DNA from: Rhizobium subbaraonis
GTDB taxonomy: Bacteria > Pseudomonadota > Alphaproteobacteria > Rhizobiales > Rhizobiaceae
DNA length: 64,000 nucleotides
Assembly (NCBI RefSeq): GCF_900220975.1
Contig: NZ_OBQD01000001.1
Coordinates: 62,001-126,000, forward strand
Direction of reading: 5' to 3'
Shown: in pieces, positions 26,239 to 35,414 of the stretch
Numbering within the stretch: position 1 is the first letter of the stretch
Layout: each line of letters starts with the position of its first letter
Notes under the pieces: generated by a model
Told to the model about the DNA's origin: nothing
Databases searched by the model: none
What the model saw: only the letters and a program-made list of their open reading frames with translations
Made by a program: the position numbers and the translations under genes

Positions 26239-27318
26239 CTACGCCAGGTGCTGTCCGAAGAAGTCGGCGATCCGGTCGAAGGGGATCTTGTCCATCCGGT
26301 CGTAAAGATCCGTGTGGCTGGCGCCGGGTATGATCATCAGCTCCTTGGGCTCCGCGGCAGCGGCGAAGGCCGTTTCGGCGAAGTAGCGCGAATGGGCTTT
26401 CTCGCCGTGGATGAACAGGACGGGACGGGGCGAGATCTCCGCGATGTAGGTCAGGACCGGCATGTTCATGAACGACAGCGGCGTCGTCTGCGACCAGGCG
26501 TTCCCGGAGTTGACCGCGCGCGGGTGATAGCCTCGCGGCGTCATGTAGTAGTCGTGATAGTCGACCAGGAACTGCGCTTCGCCGTCCATCCGCTCGTTGT
26601 AAGGGGGCTGATAGGCGGGCGTTCCTTTCTCGAAGTCCGCCCAGCGCTGCCGGCTCAACTGCTCCAGCGCCTGCGTCCGCTGTTCCAGCGTCACACTGTC
26701 GTTGTACCCCTTCGACATAACGCGGGTCATGTCGTACATCGTGCTGGCGACGACCGCCTTGACCCGCTTGTCCACGGCGACTGCGTTCAGCGCCATGCCG
26801 CCCCAGCCGCAGATGCCGATCATCCCGATGCGCTCGCGGTCGACGAAGGTCTGGAGGCCGATGAAGTCCACCGCCGCGCTGAAGTCCTCCGTGTTGATGT
26901 CGGGCGAGGCGATGTTGCGGGGCTCGCCGCCGCTCTCTCCGGTGTAGGATCCATCGAAGGCCAGCGTCGCAAAGCCACGCTCGGCCATCGTCTGGGCGTA
27001 GAGCCCGGAAGACTGCTCCTTGACGGCGCCGAAGGGGCCGCCGACGACAAGCGCCGCAAGGCGCGCATTTCCGCGCTCCTTTGGCAGGTAGAGATCGCCG
27101 GCCAGCGTGATGCCGTAGCGGTTCTTGAACGACACCTTCTGGTGATCGACCTTGTCGCTCTTCGGAAACACCTTGTCCCACGAGGTCGTCTGGGCGAGAG
27201 ACTGTGCCGCGGCTGCGGCCGGAATCACGCTCATCGCAGCGAAGACAACGCCCGTCGCCTTCATCAAGACGCGCCGGCTGGCATTGAATGTATCGGCATT
27301 ATCGATCTTCTTGGTCAT
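26239..27318 (-). CDS. Tat-exported alpha/beta hydrolase, YcjY/dienelactone-hydrolase-like
   Basis: A 359-residue predicted exported alpha/beta hydrolase. The N terminus has a twin-arginine motif (SRRVLMKATG) and a hydrophobic stretch ending in AAAAAQS. The core reads VVGGPFGAVKEQSSG, FDGSYTGESGG, then MIGICGWGGMALNA at the nucleophile elbow, and HGEKAHSRY and GASHTDLYD for the acid and histidine. The elbow is atypical, since the serine seen in many relatives (ICASGG) is tryptophan here, leaving the preceding Cys as the only candidate nucleophile. It follows the cyclophilin-like gene by 30 bp, third in an operon with an MFS pump. The substrate is unknown. Confidence 0.83.
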   Translation of the reverse strand: MTKKIDNADTFNASRRVLMKATGVVFAAMSVIPAAAAAQSLAQTTSWDKVFPKSDKVDHQKVSFKNRYGITLAGDLYLPKERGNARLAALVVGGPFGAVKEQSSGLYAQTMAERGFATLAFDGSYTGESGGEPRNIASPDINTEDFSAAVDFIGLQTFVDRERIGMIGICGWGGMALNAVAVDKRVKAVVASTMYDMTRVMSKGYNDSVTLEQRTQALEQLSRQRWADFEKGTPAYQPPYNERMDGEAQFLVDYHDYYMTPRGYHPRAVNSGNAWSQTTPLSFMNMPVLTYIAEISPRPVLFIHGEKAHSRYFAETAFAAAAEPKELMIIPGASHTDLYDRMDKIPFDRIADFFGQHLA

Positions 27319-27348
27319 GGGTGGATCTCCTTCGATTTAAGCGTGGGG

Positions 27349-27816
27349 TCACTGGATGCGTTCGATACGCAACGGGAATTGCCCTGGGACATGCAGCGCC
27401 TCGTAGCCGTCGTCGAAGCGTCCGAGGCGCACCAGCCCCGGATGCTTGTAGTCGGCGTAGAACATCGCGAGATTGCCCCAGGGCACGTAGTAGCAGAGGT
27501 CGTACGGCCGCTCGTTGGTGAACGGGCCGTGGCCTTCCACGCTCAGTTTGCGCGGTAGGTAGGCGATCTTCTCGTTGGATCCGAAGTCGTCGATCGTGAG
27601 ATCCAGCGGAAGCATGGAAGCGAAGTCGCGCGCCGACGGGTTGTCGTAGAGCGTCGCGGTCATCGTATGCTTCGCGAACGTCAGCCTGATCCTCACGTGG
27701 GTCCGCTCCTGATTTTTGGGGTCGCCCTGGCCGAACACGGCGCCGGGGTAGGCTGCGGCTGCAATGGCTGTCGCAAGAAGGCCGCGCCTGGTCGGGTTTC
27801 TGAACTGGGTGCTCAT
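27349..27816 (-). CDS. exported cyclophilin-like fold protein
   Basis: A 155-residue protein with an N-terminal export signal containing a twin arginine (TRRGLLATAIAAAAYPGAVFG). The mature part matches the small bacterial cyclophilin-like family: a start VRIRLTFAKHTMTATLYDN, SARDFASMLPLDLTIDDFG, then PWGNLAMFYADY and LVRLGRFDDG. This family has the cyclophilin barrel but usually lacks proven isomerase activity. The start at 27816 overlaps the stop of the MFS gene as ATGA. It is second in the MFS/cyclophilin-like/hydrolase operon, suggesting a shared periplasmic or detoxification task. Confidence 0.8.
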   Translation of the reverse strand: MSTQFRNPTRRGLLATAIAAAAYPGAVFGQGDPKNQERTHVRIRLTFAKHTMTATLYDNPSARDFASMLPLDLTIDDFGSNEKIAYLPRKLSVEGHGPFTNERPYDLCYYVPWGNLAMFYADYKHPGLVRLGRFDDGYEALHVPGQFPLRIERIQ

Positions 27817-28997
27817 GTCGACTTCCTGGTCACACGCCATGCGGTCAGGGATGCCAGCGATGATCCGCAAAGCAGCACCGCGCTGAGCATGAAAGTGGAC
27901 TGCCAGCCGACGACATCGAACAGGACACCGCCAAGCGACGCTCCGGCCGTGATCGCAAGCTGGATGACGGCCACCTGGAGCCCGCCGCCGGCCTCCGCAT
28001 CATCGGGAAGAACGAGGCTCAGCCAGGTACCCCAGCCGACTGGCGCGGCCGTTCCCAGAAAGCCCCAGCCGATCAGCGACAAGAACACGGGAAGCTTCAT
28101 GTCGCCCACAGCGATCATGGCCAGGGCGATGCCGGCCATCAGCAATGGGATGACCATGAGAATGCTGAACATGCGATGGGGCAGGAGCCGCCCGATAACC
28201 CACGTGCCGACCGCTCCGGCAAGGCCCATCATCAGAAGAACGAGCGAAAGGGTTTCGATGCCAAGGTTGGTCACGCTCTCCAGGAATGGCCGGAGATAGG
28301 TGAAGAGCGCGAACTGTCCCATGAAGAGGAGCAGGATCGCCGCCATGCCCAGTGCGACGGGCGGACGCCCCAGAAGCCGAAAGATGCTTCCTGACGTTCC
28401 GTCACGACGGGGCGGGAGGCCGGGCAGGCTGATCCACTGCCAAACGAGCGCGAGCAGTGCCACGGGGACGACGAGGAAGAAGGCGCCGCGCCACCCGATC
28501 TGGGAGCCGAGAAGACTTCCCATCGGCGCGGAGATCGTCGCGGCGATCGCGTTGCCTGCGTTGAGCAAGGCGAGGGCCTTCGGCACCTGGTCCTTCGACA
28601 CGAGACGCATCACGATCGCGGTCGACATCGACCAGAAGCCGCCGATCGAGATGCCGAGCAAGGCGCGGCCCAGCATCAGGACCGGATAGGAAGGTGCGAG
28701 GGTGACTGTGATGCCCGACAGCATCAGCAGGCCCGTCAGGGCCAGGACGAGGAAACGGCGGTCCAGCCGGTGGGTGAGCCTGGCGATAAAAAGGCTGGTC
28801 AAGACGGCGAAGATGCCAGAGATCGAGATCGCCTGGCCGGCATTGCCTTCCGAAACGCCGAGATCGGCAGCGATCGGCGTTAGCAGGCTGACCGGCATGA
28901 ACTCCGACGCGATCAGAACGAGCACGCACAAGGTCATGGAGAACACGGCGCCCCAGGCCGAGCGTCTGCTGTCGATGTCGGCGAAGGTGAGCGTCAT
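27813..28997 (-). CDS. MFS transporter, DHA1 type (AraJ/Bcr-like)
   Basis: Integral-membrane drug:H+ antiporter-type protein, about 394 residues with 12 predicted helices. The motif A region is RLTHRLDRRFLVLAL between helices 2 and 3, and motif C-like glycines are in GRALLGISIGGFWSM. Exported compounds could be sugars, arabinose-like efflux substrates or drugs. The start is either 28997 (MTLTFADIDS) or 29003 (MHMTL); AGGGA lies just upstream. It is the first gene of a three-gene operon and diverges from a LysR regulator across a near-ideal dyad. Confidence 0.88.
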   Translation of the reverse strand: MTLTFADIDSRRSAWGAVFSMTLCVLVLIASEFMPVSLLTPIAADLGVSEGNAGQAISISGIFAVLTSLFIARLTHRLDRRFLVLALTGLLMLSGITVTLAPSYPVLMLGRALLGISIGGFWSMSTAIVMRLVSKDQVPKALALLNAGNAIAATISAPMGSLLGSQIGWRGAFFLVVPVALLALVWQWISLPGLPPRRDGTSGSIFRLLGRPPVALGMAAILLLFMGQFALFTYLRPFLESVTNLGIETLSLVLLMMGLAGAVGTWVIGRLLPHRMFSILMVIPLLMAGIALAMIAVGDMKLPVFLSLIGWGFLGTAAPVGWGTWLSLVLPDDAEAGGGLQVAVIQLAITAGASLGGVLFDVVGWQSTFMLSAVLLCGSSLASLTAWRVTRKST

Positions 28998-29039
28998 ATG
29001 CATCAGTCCCTGTTGGATCGTTTCCAGCGTTGCAGGGAA

Positions 29040-29068
29040 GATAGTCCTCACGTACTTTGCGGACTATC
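29040..29068. promoter_or_regulatory. LysR-type dyad between MFS operon and LysR gene
   Basis: GATAGTCC-N13-GGACTATC is a perfect inverted repeat of 8-bp arms and contains T-N11-A type spacing. It lies 43 bp before the MFS start and 48 bp before the LysR start, the standard place for a LysR recognition site acting on both directions. Confidence 0.7.
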
Positions 29069-29116
29069 CGTGCCAATTCGCATGGACTTATCGAATTCCA
29101 ACATAGGTCAGGGCTG

Positions 29117-30016
29117 ATGCAGCGCGAGGATATGAAGGACCTGCTCTGGTTCATCGAGGTGGCGAAAGAGCAGAGCTTCACCAAAGCTGCCGCGAACCTC
29201 GGCACGTCGCAGTCGACTCTCAGCCATGCCATCAAGCAGTTGGAGGCCCGCCTCGGCGTCCGACTTCTGATGAGGACGACCCGCAGTGTCGCCACGACGG
29301 AGGCGGGGGAGCGCCTGTTCAGGTCCATTGCTCCACGCTTCCAGGGTATCGAAGCGGACCTGGCGGATCTGGTCGCCTTCCGCGAGAAGCCCTCCGGTAC
29401 CGTGAGGCTGACCCTGTCCGATCACGCCCTCCAGATGACGGTCTGGCCGAAGCTTTCCCGCGTCCTTCGCCACTATCCGGACGTCAAGGTGGAGCTCTAC
29501 AGCGACAACGGGATGCGCAACATCGTCGAGGAACGCTTCGATGCCGGAGTTCGACTGGGAGAGAGCGTCGACAAGGACATGATTGCCGTGCGGATCGGAC
29601 CCGACTGGAGACTTCGCGCCGTCGCCTCGCCGGAATACCTGGCCAGGTATGGATCTCCCAAGACGCCACAGGATCTGGTGGGGCATGTCTGCATCAACAC
29701 GCGCCAGGCGACATGGGGCGGCTTCTACGCCTGGGAGTTCGAAAAGGATGGACGAGAACTGCGGGTGCGGGTGGACGGCCAGCTCAGCTTCAACTCCTCC
29801 ATCGCGCAGATCGACGCCGCCTTAAACGGGTACGGAATCGCCTACGTCCCCGAGGATATCGTCGAAGACCATATCGCCGCGGAAAAGCTTTTGCCCGTGC
29901 TGGACGATTGGAGCCAGCCCTTCACCGGCTACCACCTCTACTATCCCAGCAGGCGCCATATGTCGCCCGCCATGGCCGTGGTCGTGGAAGCGCTTCGACA
30001 TCGCGGCGGAGCTTGA
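29117..30016 (+). CDS. LysR family transcriptional regulator
   Basis: A 299-residue regulator with the LysR winged helix at residues 5-65 (DLLWFIEVAKEQSFTKAAANLG, SQSTLSHAIKQLEARLGV) and a substrate-binding-like effector domain. The sequence belongs to the AaeR/DmlR-like subgroup (GTVRLTLSDHA, FDAGVRLGESVDKDMIAVRI, FYAWEFEKDGRE). The ATG at 29117 has AGGG upstream and diverges from the MFS/cyclophilin-like/hydrolase operon, its likely target. It is the last intact gene before the decayed region. Confidence 0.92.
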   Translation: MQREDMKDLLWFIEVAKEQSFTKAAANLGTSQSTLSHAIKQLEARLGVRLLMRTTRSVATTEAGERLFRSIAPRFQGIEADLADLVAFREKPSGTVRLTLSDHALQMTVWPKLSRVLRHYPDVKVELYSDNGMRNIVEERFDAGVRLGESVDKDMIAVRIGPDWRLRAVASPEYLARYGSPKTPQDLVGHVCINTRQATWGGFYAWEFEKDGRELRVRVDGQLSFNSSIAQIDAALNGYGIAYVPEDIVEDHIAAEKLLPVLDDWSQPFTGYHLYYPSRRHMSPAMAVVVEALRHRGGA

Positions 30017-30348
30017 ATTTCGGCTGTATTTTCCCGCCGCGAACGACCGTGGATGCCACCTTTGTGCCCTGGCTTTGGGTCTCAGTCAAAAGGAGGGGCG
30101 AGCGGCAATAATTCCGCTCCGACAACAAGCTCGCTATCAAGCGGCATAGAGTGCGCGACAGCTTCGCGCCCTCATTGTGGTCGTTCCCGCTACCGGTCGC
30201 TGTTGCTGCAAAGCCGACTTAACGACGACATCGCGTGCCACCGCGGCCCCGGACGCAAGCCTCTGCTCGCAGCATCATTCTTGTCGAATTCCTTCGGCCC
30301 AAGGCATCCCGAACCATACGGCGGAATCGTGTTCTTCGCTCCAACCGA
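30017..30348. other. 332-bp gap with no recognised gene
   Basis: No gene, RNA or repeat could be supported. The base composition becomes visibly less GC-rich from here, and short frames look random. It lies between the LysR gene and a truncated methyltransferase and may be decayed accessory DNA. Confidence 0.35.
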
Positions 30349-30963
30349 TCAATGCGTCAAGCGTTGCATTAACCGATGCACGAGGTGTTCTGTCGCTACG
30401 ATGTCTTGAATTGCCTCATCGATCATGCTTGCAATATTGCGGACAACATTTTCGAATTCCGGCTCTCCGGCGCATCCGCCAAAAAACACCATCGAGTTGC
30501 GGTTCGGTAGCAGCCCTGCCTGATAAAGTAATTGGACGAGACGGCGTCCTACGATTGGGTCATTGCCATGTCGGTCATAGGTACGCTGATAGGCATGCCA
30601 TAGCGGCGCAAAGCCGGCTGGCTCCGGCCAGAGCCGGAGCGTCTCGTAATCGTCATCCGACAAGATCACCCGCCCACCGGGCCGAACCGCACGGGCCATG
30701 TTGCGAACAATCAGCAGCGGGTCGGGCATGTACTCAAGCACGAATCGTGCATGTGCGACGTCGAATTGGCCGAACTCCTCTTCGGATAGTGGTGGATCAA
30801 CAATGTCGCCCTGCCGCATTTCCAGCAGCGAGGACTCGCCATCGGCGTCCGCCTGTCGAAACGCTTCGGCGATCTGCTCGGGACTGCCAAAATCGATGGC
30901 GCTCGCCCGAGCCGCACCCTCCGTGAGCACGAATGAGCTCTTGGCGCGAATCTCTCGCATCAT
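30349..30963 (-). pseudogene. N-terminally truncated SAM-dependent methyltransferase
   Basis: The 204-residue frame matches class I methyltransferases only from just after motif I onward: AIDFGSPEQIAEAFRQADADG (strand 2 region), FRQGD-like MRQGDIVD, FDVAHARFVLEYMPDP (motif II region), then AVRPGGRVILSDDDYET (motif III). The glycine-rich SAM-binding motif (D-x-G-x-G-x-G) is missing, and the residues before AIDF do not resemble it. There is no good ribosome site. I read it as the remains of a gene that lost its first 40 or so codons, not as a working enzyme. Confidence 0.65.
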
Positions 30964-31078
30964 AAATCACCAGGACGGCGCCAGCGTTGGAACGGAAATT
31001 ATACCCAGTGTACTTTTTGCACTGGATTTCCCTGAGGTTACGACGTTGAATGCATGGCACGCCCCGCGGGAGGTCTGT

Positions 31079-32467
31079 ATGCCAACAAGATGGCAGAAAG
31101 AACATGCCGAAGTGTCGTCGAGTTCGTACCCGCCCCAGGAGAGGGTCCAGGATGAACTTCAAAGAATCCTCGACAGTTCTGATTTCAAAGGCACACCCCG
31201 GCGCCGCAAGCTGCTGAGATATCTAGTTGAAGAGATGCTTGCGGGCAGGGATCGCGAGCTCAAGGGGTACACGATCGCCACAGTCGTTTTCGGCCGTGAC
31301 GACGATTTCGACCCCCAGACCGATCCTATCGTGCGCCTCGAAGCGCGTCGGCTGCGGCACGACCTCGACGGTTACTATGCGTCATCCGGACGAGACAATG
31401 CGATACGTATCTCCATCCCCAAAGGACAATATGCACCGACCATCGAATGGTCGGAAGAGGACATCGGGCCCACTGGGACAACCGTGTCACTCCAGACCGA
31501 GGAAGTCGCCGCTACCGATCCCTCTCCACGTGCACCTTTGGGCTTGCTGGCGCGACCGCGACGGCTGGCATGGGGTGTAGCACTCGTCCTCGCGCTACTT
31601 GTTGTCAGTATCTGGTACGCCCATTGGTCGCCCTCTGGACTGGCCCGTCAGGAAGGTAGTCGCGGTCCTGCACTTGCAGTGATGGCGTTTGCGACCGATG
31701 GAGGCAACGCCGAGCATGCCGCACTTGGAAGCGGGTTCGCCGATCAAATCATGGCGGAGCTCAGCCGCTTTTCCGGTTATCGCTTGTACTTGCCGCCGGC
31801 GACGAACAGCGGGACGATGACCGGTGATCCGATGGAAATCGGTGATCGGCTCGGCTTGACCTACATTGTGGACGGCAGCGTCCATTTTGATCCGGGGGTC
31901 GATTCCGTTCGGATCTCGGCGCGCCTGATTGAGGTCGACACGCATCGGATCATGTGGATCGGCACTTTCGAACGGCCCAGGTCAGCGCGCTCGCTTTTCG
32001 CAATTCGAGGAGAAATCGCTTCGGCGGTGGCTTCGGCACTTGGGCAACCCTACGGCGTCATCCGGACGGAAGAGAGCAGCCGATTGCTGGATGAAGCCGC
32101 GCCGAGCACCTCAAGCTATGAATGCGTTCTGCGCGCCTTCGCTTACCGGCGATCGTTCACCGCAGCCGGGCACAAGGCTGTCATGACCTGCCTCGAGCAG
32201 GCCGTTCTCCGAGACCCGAAATATGCTGACGCATGGGCAATGCTTGGTTGGCTGCACATGGACGCAGGGCGCTTTGGCTGGGCAGTCGACGGAGACGCAT
32301 GGAGGGCCTTCCAGCGTGGACTGTCAACGGTCGCTCACGCCTTGGTGCTGGACGGTAACAATATCACCGCCCTGAAGGCCCAAGCTTCCATCTATCATTA
32401 CATGGGCAATTATCCGGAGGCCGTAGCCATTCGGGGAAATGATCGAATCGGCGACGTCCGTTCGTAA
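31079..32467 (+). pseudogene. C-terminally truncated membrane regulator with TolB-N-like and TPR domains
   Basis: The 462-residue frame starts MPTRWQKEH. An N-terminal DNA-binding-like domain of rhizobial regulators comes first (LRYLVEEMLAGRDRELKGYT, VRLEARRLRHDLDGYY), then one membrane helix near residue 163 (LAWGVALVLALLVVSIWYA). Next is a TolB-N-like domain (GLTYIVDGSVHFDPG, RISARLIEVDTHRIMW), then TPR repeats (ADAWAMLGWLHMDAGR). Homologous proteins, as I recall them, carry several more TPR units. Here the frame breaks off inside a repeat (GNYPEAVAI, then unrelated residues and a stop). It is therefore probably a truncated gene, though a shortened product could still be made. Confidence 0.6.
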
Positions 32468-32641
32468 CCATCGGACGATAGGTTTTGAACCGGGAAGCTG
32501 CCCTGCCAGATGTTTGCCATGTGACGCGCAGAGTGCGGCGAAATTGCTGACAACTGATGCAACGCCCTGCTACGCCTTGCCGCTCCACCCTGATATCGGC
32601 GGTAGAGCAGATACGACGAACTTCTGCCGGGATCGCCAGTC

Positions 32642-33598
32642 TCAGTCGTCCGCGATATCCCAATCGTCATTGGGGTTGAATGTTTCTATCCCCGCCGCAA
32701 TGTCTCTGGTCTTTTCACCGAGGTCCGCCTCGTACACGATCCCGTGCCGGTCGACGGCGAAGGTCTTGACACCGCTCACACCATAGTTCACCGGCCATGC
32801 GACGAGAGCAAAGCCTGCGATCATGTTGCCGTTGACACGATAGTCATGCGCCCCGCCCGCGATCGCATCTCCCTGGCGCGTCAGGATGCGATAGTGATAG
32901 CCATTGAAGCCGTCGCCAGCTTTGGCCGATTGCAGCGCATCCGCATCCGCCAGCGCAGGCCCGGCAGGGCTTTCCTCCCCGTCAAATTGCTCAGCCGGCC
33001 AGTATAATCCGTCCTGCGATCCTTCGGAGCTGATGAGCTTCTGCGCGTATTCGAGAACGCCGTCGCCATCATGGTCCGCACGGGCATACAGCTCCTGCGC
33101 TTCGACATAGGCATGCAGGGTCGCGATCGTCGAAAGTTCGTTATCGCCGACCCGGCGATTGGCGACCTCTTCCAGGCCGACATAGGTGTCGAAAGCCCAT
33201 TTGCCGTCAGCACCTTGTGCGATCGGAAACGGAAACGGCCAACGCTCGCCTCCAAGCTCGAGCACCTTTCTGCCGTTGACGTCCTGAACGCCGACATACT
33301 CCCTCACGCGGGATTGGATGTCGGTGTAGGCGTCCATTGTGCCGTCGCTCTGCCTGGTTCTGGCGGCGTCTAGCCCCAGGAGAGTGGCCAGCTTGTCGAA
33401 GTCCCCTCCCACCACTGTCGACTTGAAGGTCTCGACGGCTTCCTCGACGGTTGCAAACGTCTGCGGCGCCTCGGCGGCAACGTACGCGTTCAAGGATTCG
33501 GTACCGGAATCTGTGACCTGCGCAGCCGCGGTCAGTGCCGTGGTGCCGAGCAGGAGGGCGCACAGGGAGGCGGCGATGCCGTTGCGAAGTGCTTTCAT
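32642..33598 (-). CDS. DUF2950 family secreted protein
   Basis: A 318-residue exported protein of the DUF2950 family. Signal peptide: MKALRNGIAASLCALLLG... ending TAAAQ. Family blocks follow: FATVEEAVETFKSTVVGGDFDKL, LYARADHDGDGVLEYAQKLIS, GLYWPA, GYHYRILTRQG, and FALVAWPVNYGVSGVKTF. I start at 33598 because AAGGAG lies 9 bp upstream; an ATG at 33607 is possible. It lies 25 bp after the DUF3300 gene. The two families are normally found together, and the function of both is unknown. Confidence 0.88.
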   Translation of the reverse strand: MKALRNGIAASLCALLLGTTALTAAAQVTDSGTESLNAYVAAEAPQTFATVEEAVETFKSTVVGGDFDKLATLLGLDAARTRQSDGTMDAYTDIQSRVREYVGVQDVNGRKVLELGGERWPFPFPIAQGADGKWAFDTYVGLEEVANRRVGDNELSTIATLHAYVEAQELYARADHDGDGVLEYAQKLISSEGSQDGLYWPAEQFDGEESPAGPALADADALQSAKAGDGFNGYHYRILTRQGDAIAGGAHDYRVNGNMIAGFALVAWPVNYGVSGVKTFAVDRHGIVYEADLGEKTRDIAAGIETFNPNDDWDIADD

Positions 33599-33623
33599 CG
33601 TGAACATCTCCTTTGCACCTTCC

Positions 33624-34991
33624 TCAGCGATGGCGACCGCCGCCGTGCCTGACGACTTTATGCCCACCGCCGCCGCGATGCCCGCCACCCATGGAGTGCC
33701 GCCCTCGATTGGACGAGAGGTGGGTCTGATGGCGATTTCCCGGATGGCCGAGCACGGAATGGTTCCCGGTGGCATGTCTGTGGGCATGTGCTCCCGGCTT
33801 CGGTTGCCTTGCATGGCGCGTCGCGTGCTGGGAGGTGTGCTTCGAACCGATGTGCGTATCGGAAGCGCCTTGTCGGTGGGAAGCCGCAGCCGGCCTTGCG
33901 TTGCCCGGCCTGACGTTGCTTTCGCGACCACGAATTCGGTCTGCATCAACCTTGCTCTTCCGGATGTCGCCGACCGATACTTTGGGATGATTGCCAGATA
34001 TCGTGTCCCCGTGCCCGCGCCGTACGTTCTTTGCGCGCGCGGAGATGTTGTTGTTTCGGTTCGATTTGAAGTCGCTTTTCAACGCATTGTGGTCGATCCT
34101 GTTGAATTTGTTCCGGTCAGACTTGATCTTGGATCGGTCGATATTCTTCCAGTCGACGTCGTTGAACTTCAGCTTGTCGCGATCGATATCAATGTTGTTA
34201 AAGCAGCCGTCGCAATCGATATCGACGTCGCCTCCGTGCCAGTCGCCTCCCCACACGCCCCAGTCGTCCCAGTCCATCACGGATGCCCATGCGACCCCGG
34301 TGACGGCAGCAGCGAAAAAGGGCGCTGTTGGATAATAGTAGTTCGGGTATGGATCGGGATGATAGGCAACTGGCGCAGGGGGATAGCCTGGCTCGTAGAG
34401 CATCTGCGGCTCGTACTGCGGAACGTATATCTTGTCCGGGTTCTTGGATTGAATGACGACATTGTCGCCCTCGTTCACGACAGTGATCTTGTCGTCGCTC
34501 TTGATGACGTTGTCCGCCACGGCCTTGTCGCGCAAGGTTTGAACGGCGATCAGCACGTCCTTTTGCTGGAAGGACAGCGCACTGCCGAGCGCCTGGGTCC
34601 ATTCTAGGTCGCCGCTCATCATCTTGACGATCTGGGGATAATTCAGCAGCGAGATCACGCTGCCATCCCAGCTCTCCTTCGGCTTCAGGTCCTTCTCTGA
34701 TTTTGATTGCTGAAGGAACCGATCTGCTTCCACGATCTGTAGGGGAAACAGCGAGGCAGACGAGATCACCGCCACGAGTTCATCAGGATAAAGCGCGATC
34801 CGTGCCACGAGCACTTCGAGTTCTTCCTCCGTGAGCAGGTCGGGCGGGCTCTCGCTGCCATCGACGGCAGGTTGGCTCTGAGAGCTGTCTTGCGCGCTGG
34901 CATTGGAAACCGGAAGCGGGCTACTCGTAAGAAGGAGTGTGACGATCAACGAACCGACTGTGCGGCCGACGAGACTGAAGGCAATGGTCAC
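33624..34991 (-). CDS. DUF3300 family secreted protein
   Basis: About 455 residues. After a signal sequence (hydrophobic core VGSLIVTLLLTSSPLPV, cleavage near NASA-QDS), the DUF3300 domain covers LLTEEELEVLVARIALYPDEL, SASLFPLQIVEADRFL, WDGSVISLLNYPQIVKMM and IVIQSKNPDKIYVPQYEP. The C-terminal half is a low-complexity, Asp/Asn/Arg- then His/Gly-rich tail (DIDCDGCFNNIDIDRDKLKF, later HSMGGGHRGGGGHK) that is probably unstructured and could bind metal. I propose the GTG start at 34991 with GGGAG upstream; an ATG at 35057 is an alternative. It sits between a truncated HAD gene and DUF2950, the usual gene set for this family. Confidence 0.82.
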   Translation of the reverse strand: MTIAFSLVGRTVGSLIVTLLLTSSPLPVSNASAQDSSQSQPAVDGSESPPDLLTEEELEVLVARIALYPDELVAVISSASLFPLQIVEADRFLQQSKSEKDLKPKESWDGSVISLLNYPQIVKMMSGDLEWTQALGSALSFQQKDVLIAVQTLRDKAVADNVIKSDDKITVVNEGDNVVIQSKNPDKIYVPQYEPQMLYEPGYPPAPVAYHPDPYPNYYYPTAPFFAAAVTGVAWASVMDWDDWGVWGGDWHGGDVDIDCDGCFNNIDIDRDKLKFNDVDWKNIDRSKIKSDRNKFNRIDHNALKSDFKSNRNNNISARAKNVRRGHGDTISGNHPKVSVGDIRKSKVDADRIRGRESNVRPGNARPAAASHRQGASDTHIGSKHTSQHATRHARQPKPGAHAHRHATGNHSVLGHPGNRHQTHLSSNRGRHSMGGGHRGGGGHKVVRHGGGRHR

Positions 34992-35063
34992 TGTCAGATG
35001 CTCCCGGGGTAAAAATACGAATAGAAACGAACGGTGAGGGCACTGCGAACGCGGCATTTGCGG

Positions 35064-35414
35064 CTACTGCGGATACACCTTGTTCCAGTCGTTCTTCATG
35101 CTGACGATGTTCCAGCCGCGTTTCGGGCCCTCCGTCAGACCTCTATCAAGCTTCCCAAAGTGTGAGTTGCGGTCGTAGGCGTATTCTCTTTCGGCGTCGT
35201 CATGATGGACGATCAGGCCGAAGGTCCGCCCCGGTCCCGACGTCGTCCATTCCAGCATCTGGAAGTCGCCGTCCGAATTCCCGAAGGCAGCGATCGGGCG
35301 TCGGCCGATGTGGCCATAGATCCCTATCGGCTTGCCCGGGCCATCGTCGATGAAGTCGACTTCCGGCAGGCGGACGATGGAGGGCTTACCGTCCTTGTCT
35401 TCGTACCGCGACAC
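35064..35414 (-). pseudogene. C-terminal fragment of a HAD-family hydrolase
   Basis: The 116-residue frame corresponds to the last third of the HAD-type phosphatase that usually precedes DUF3300-DUF2950 gene pairs: PSIVRLPEVDFIDDGPGKP, IGRRPIAAFGNSDGDFQMLEW (the DD motif region), then FGLIVHHDDAEREYAYDR and a WNIVSMKNDW end. The catalytic DxD start and cap domain, about 200 residues, are absent. The break point lies about 80 bp from the 3' end of tRNA-Gln. It is a remnant created when the cluster was cut near the tRNA gene. Confidence 0.75.
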
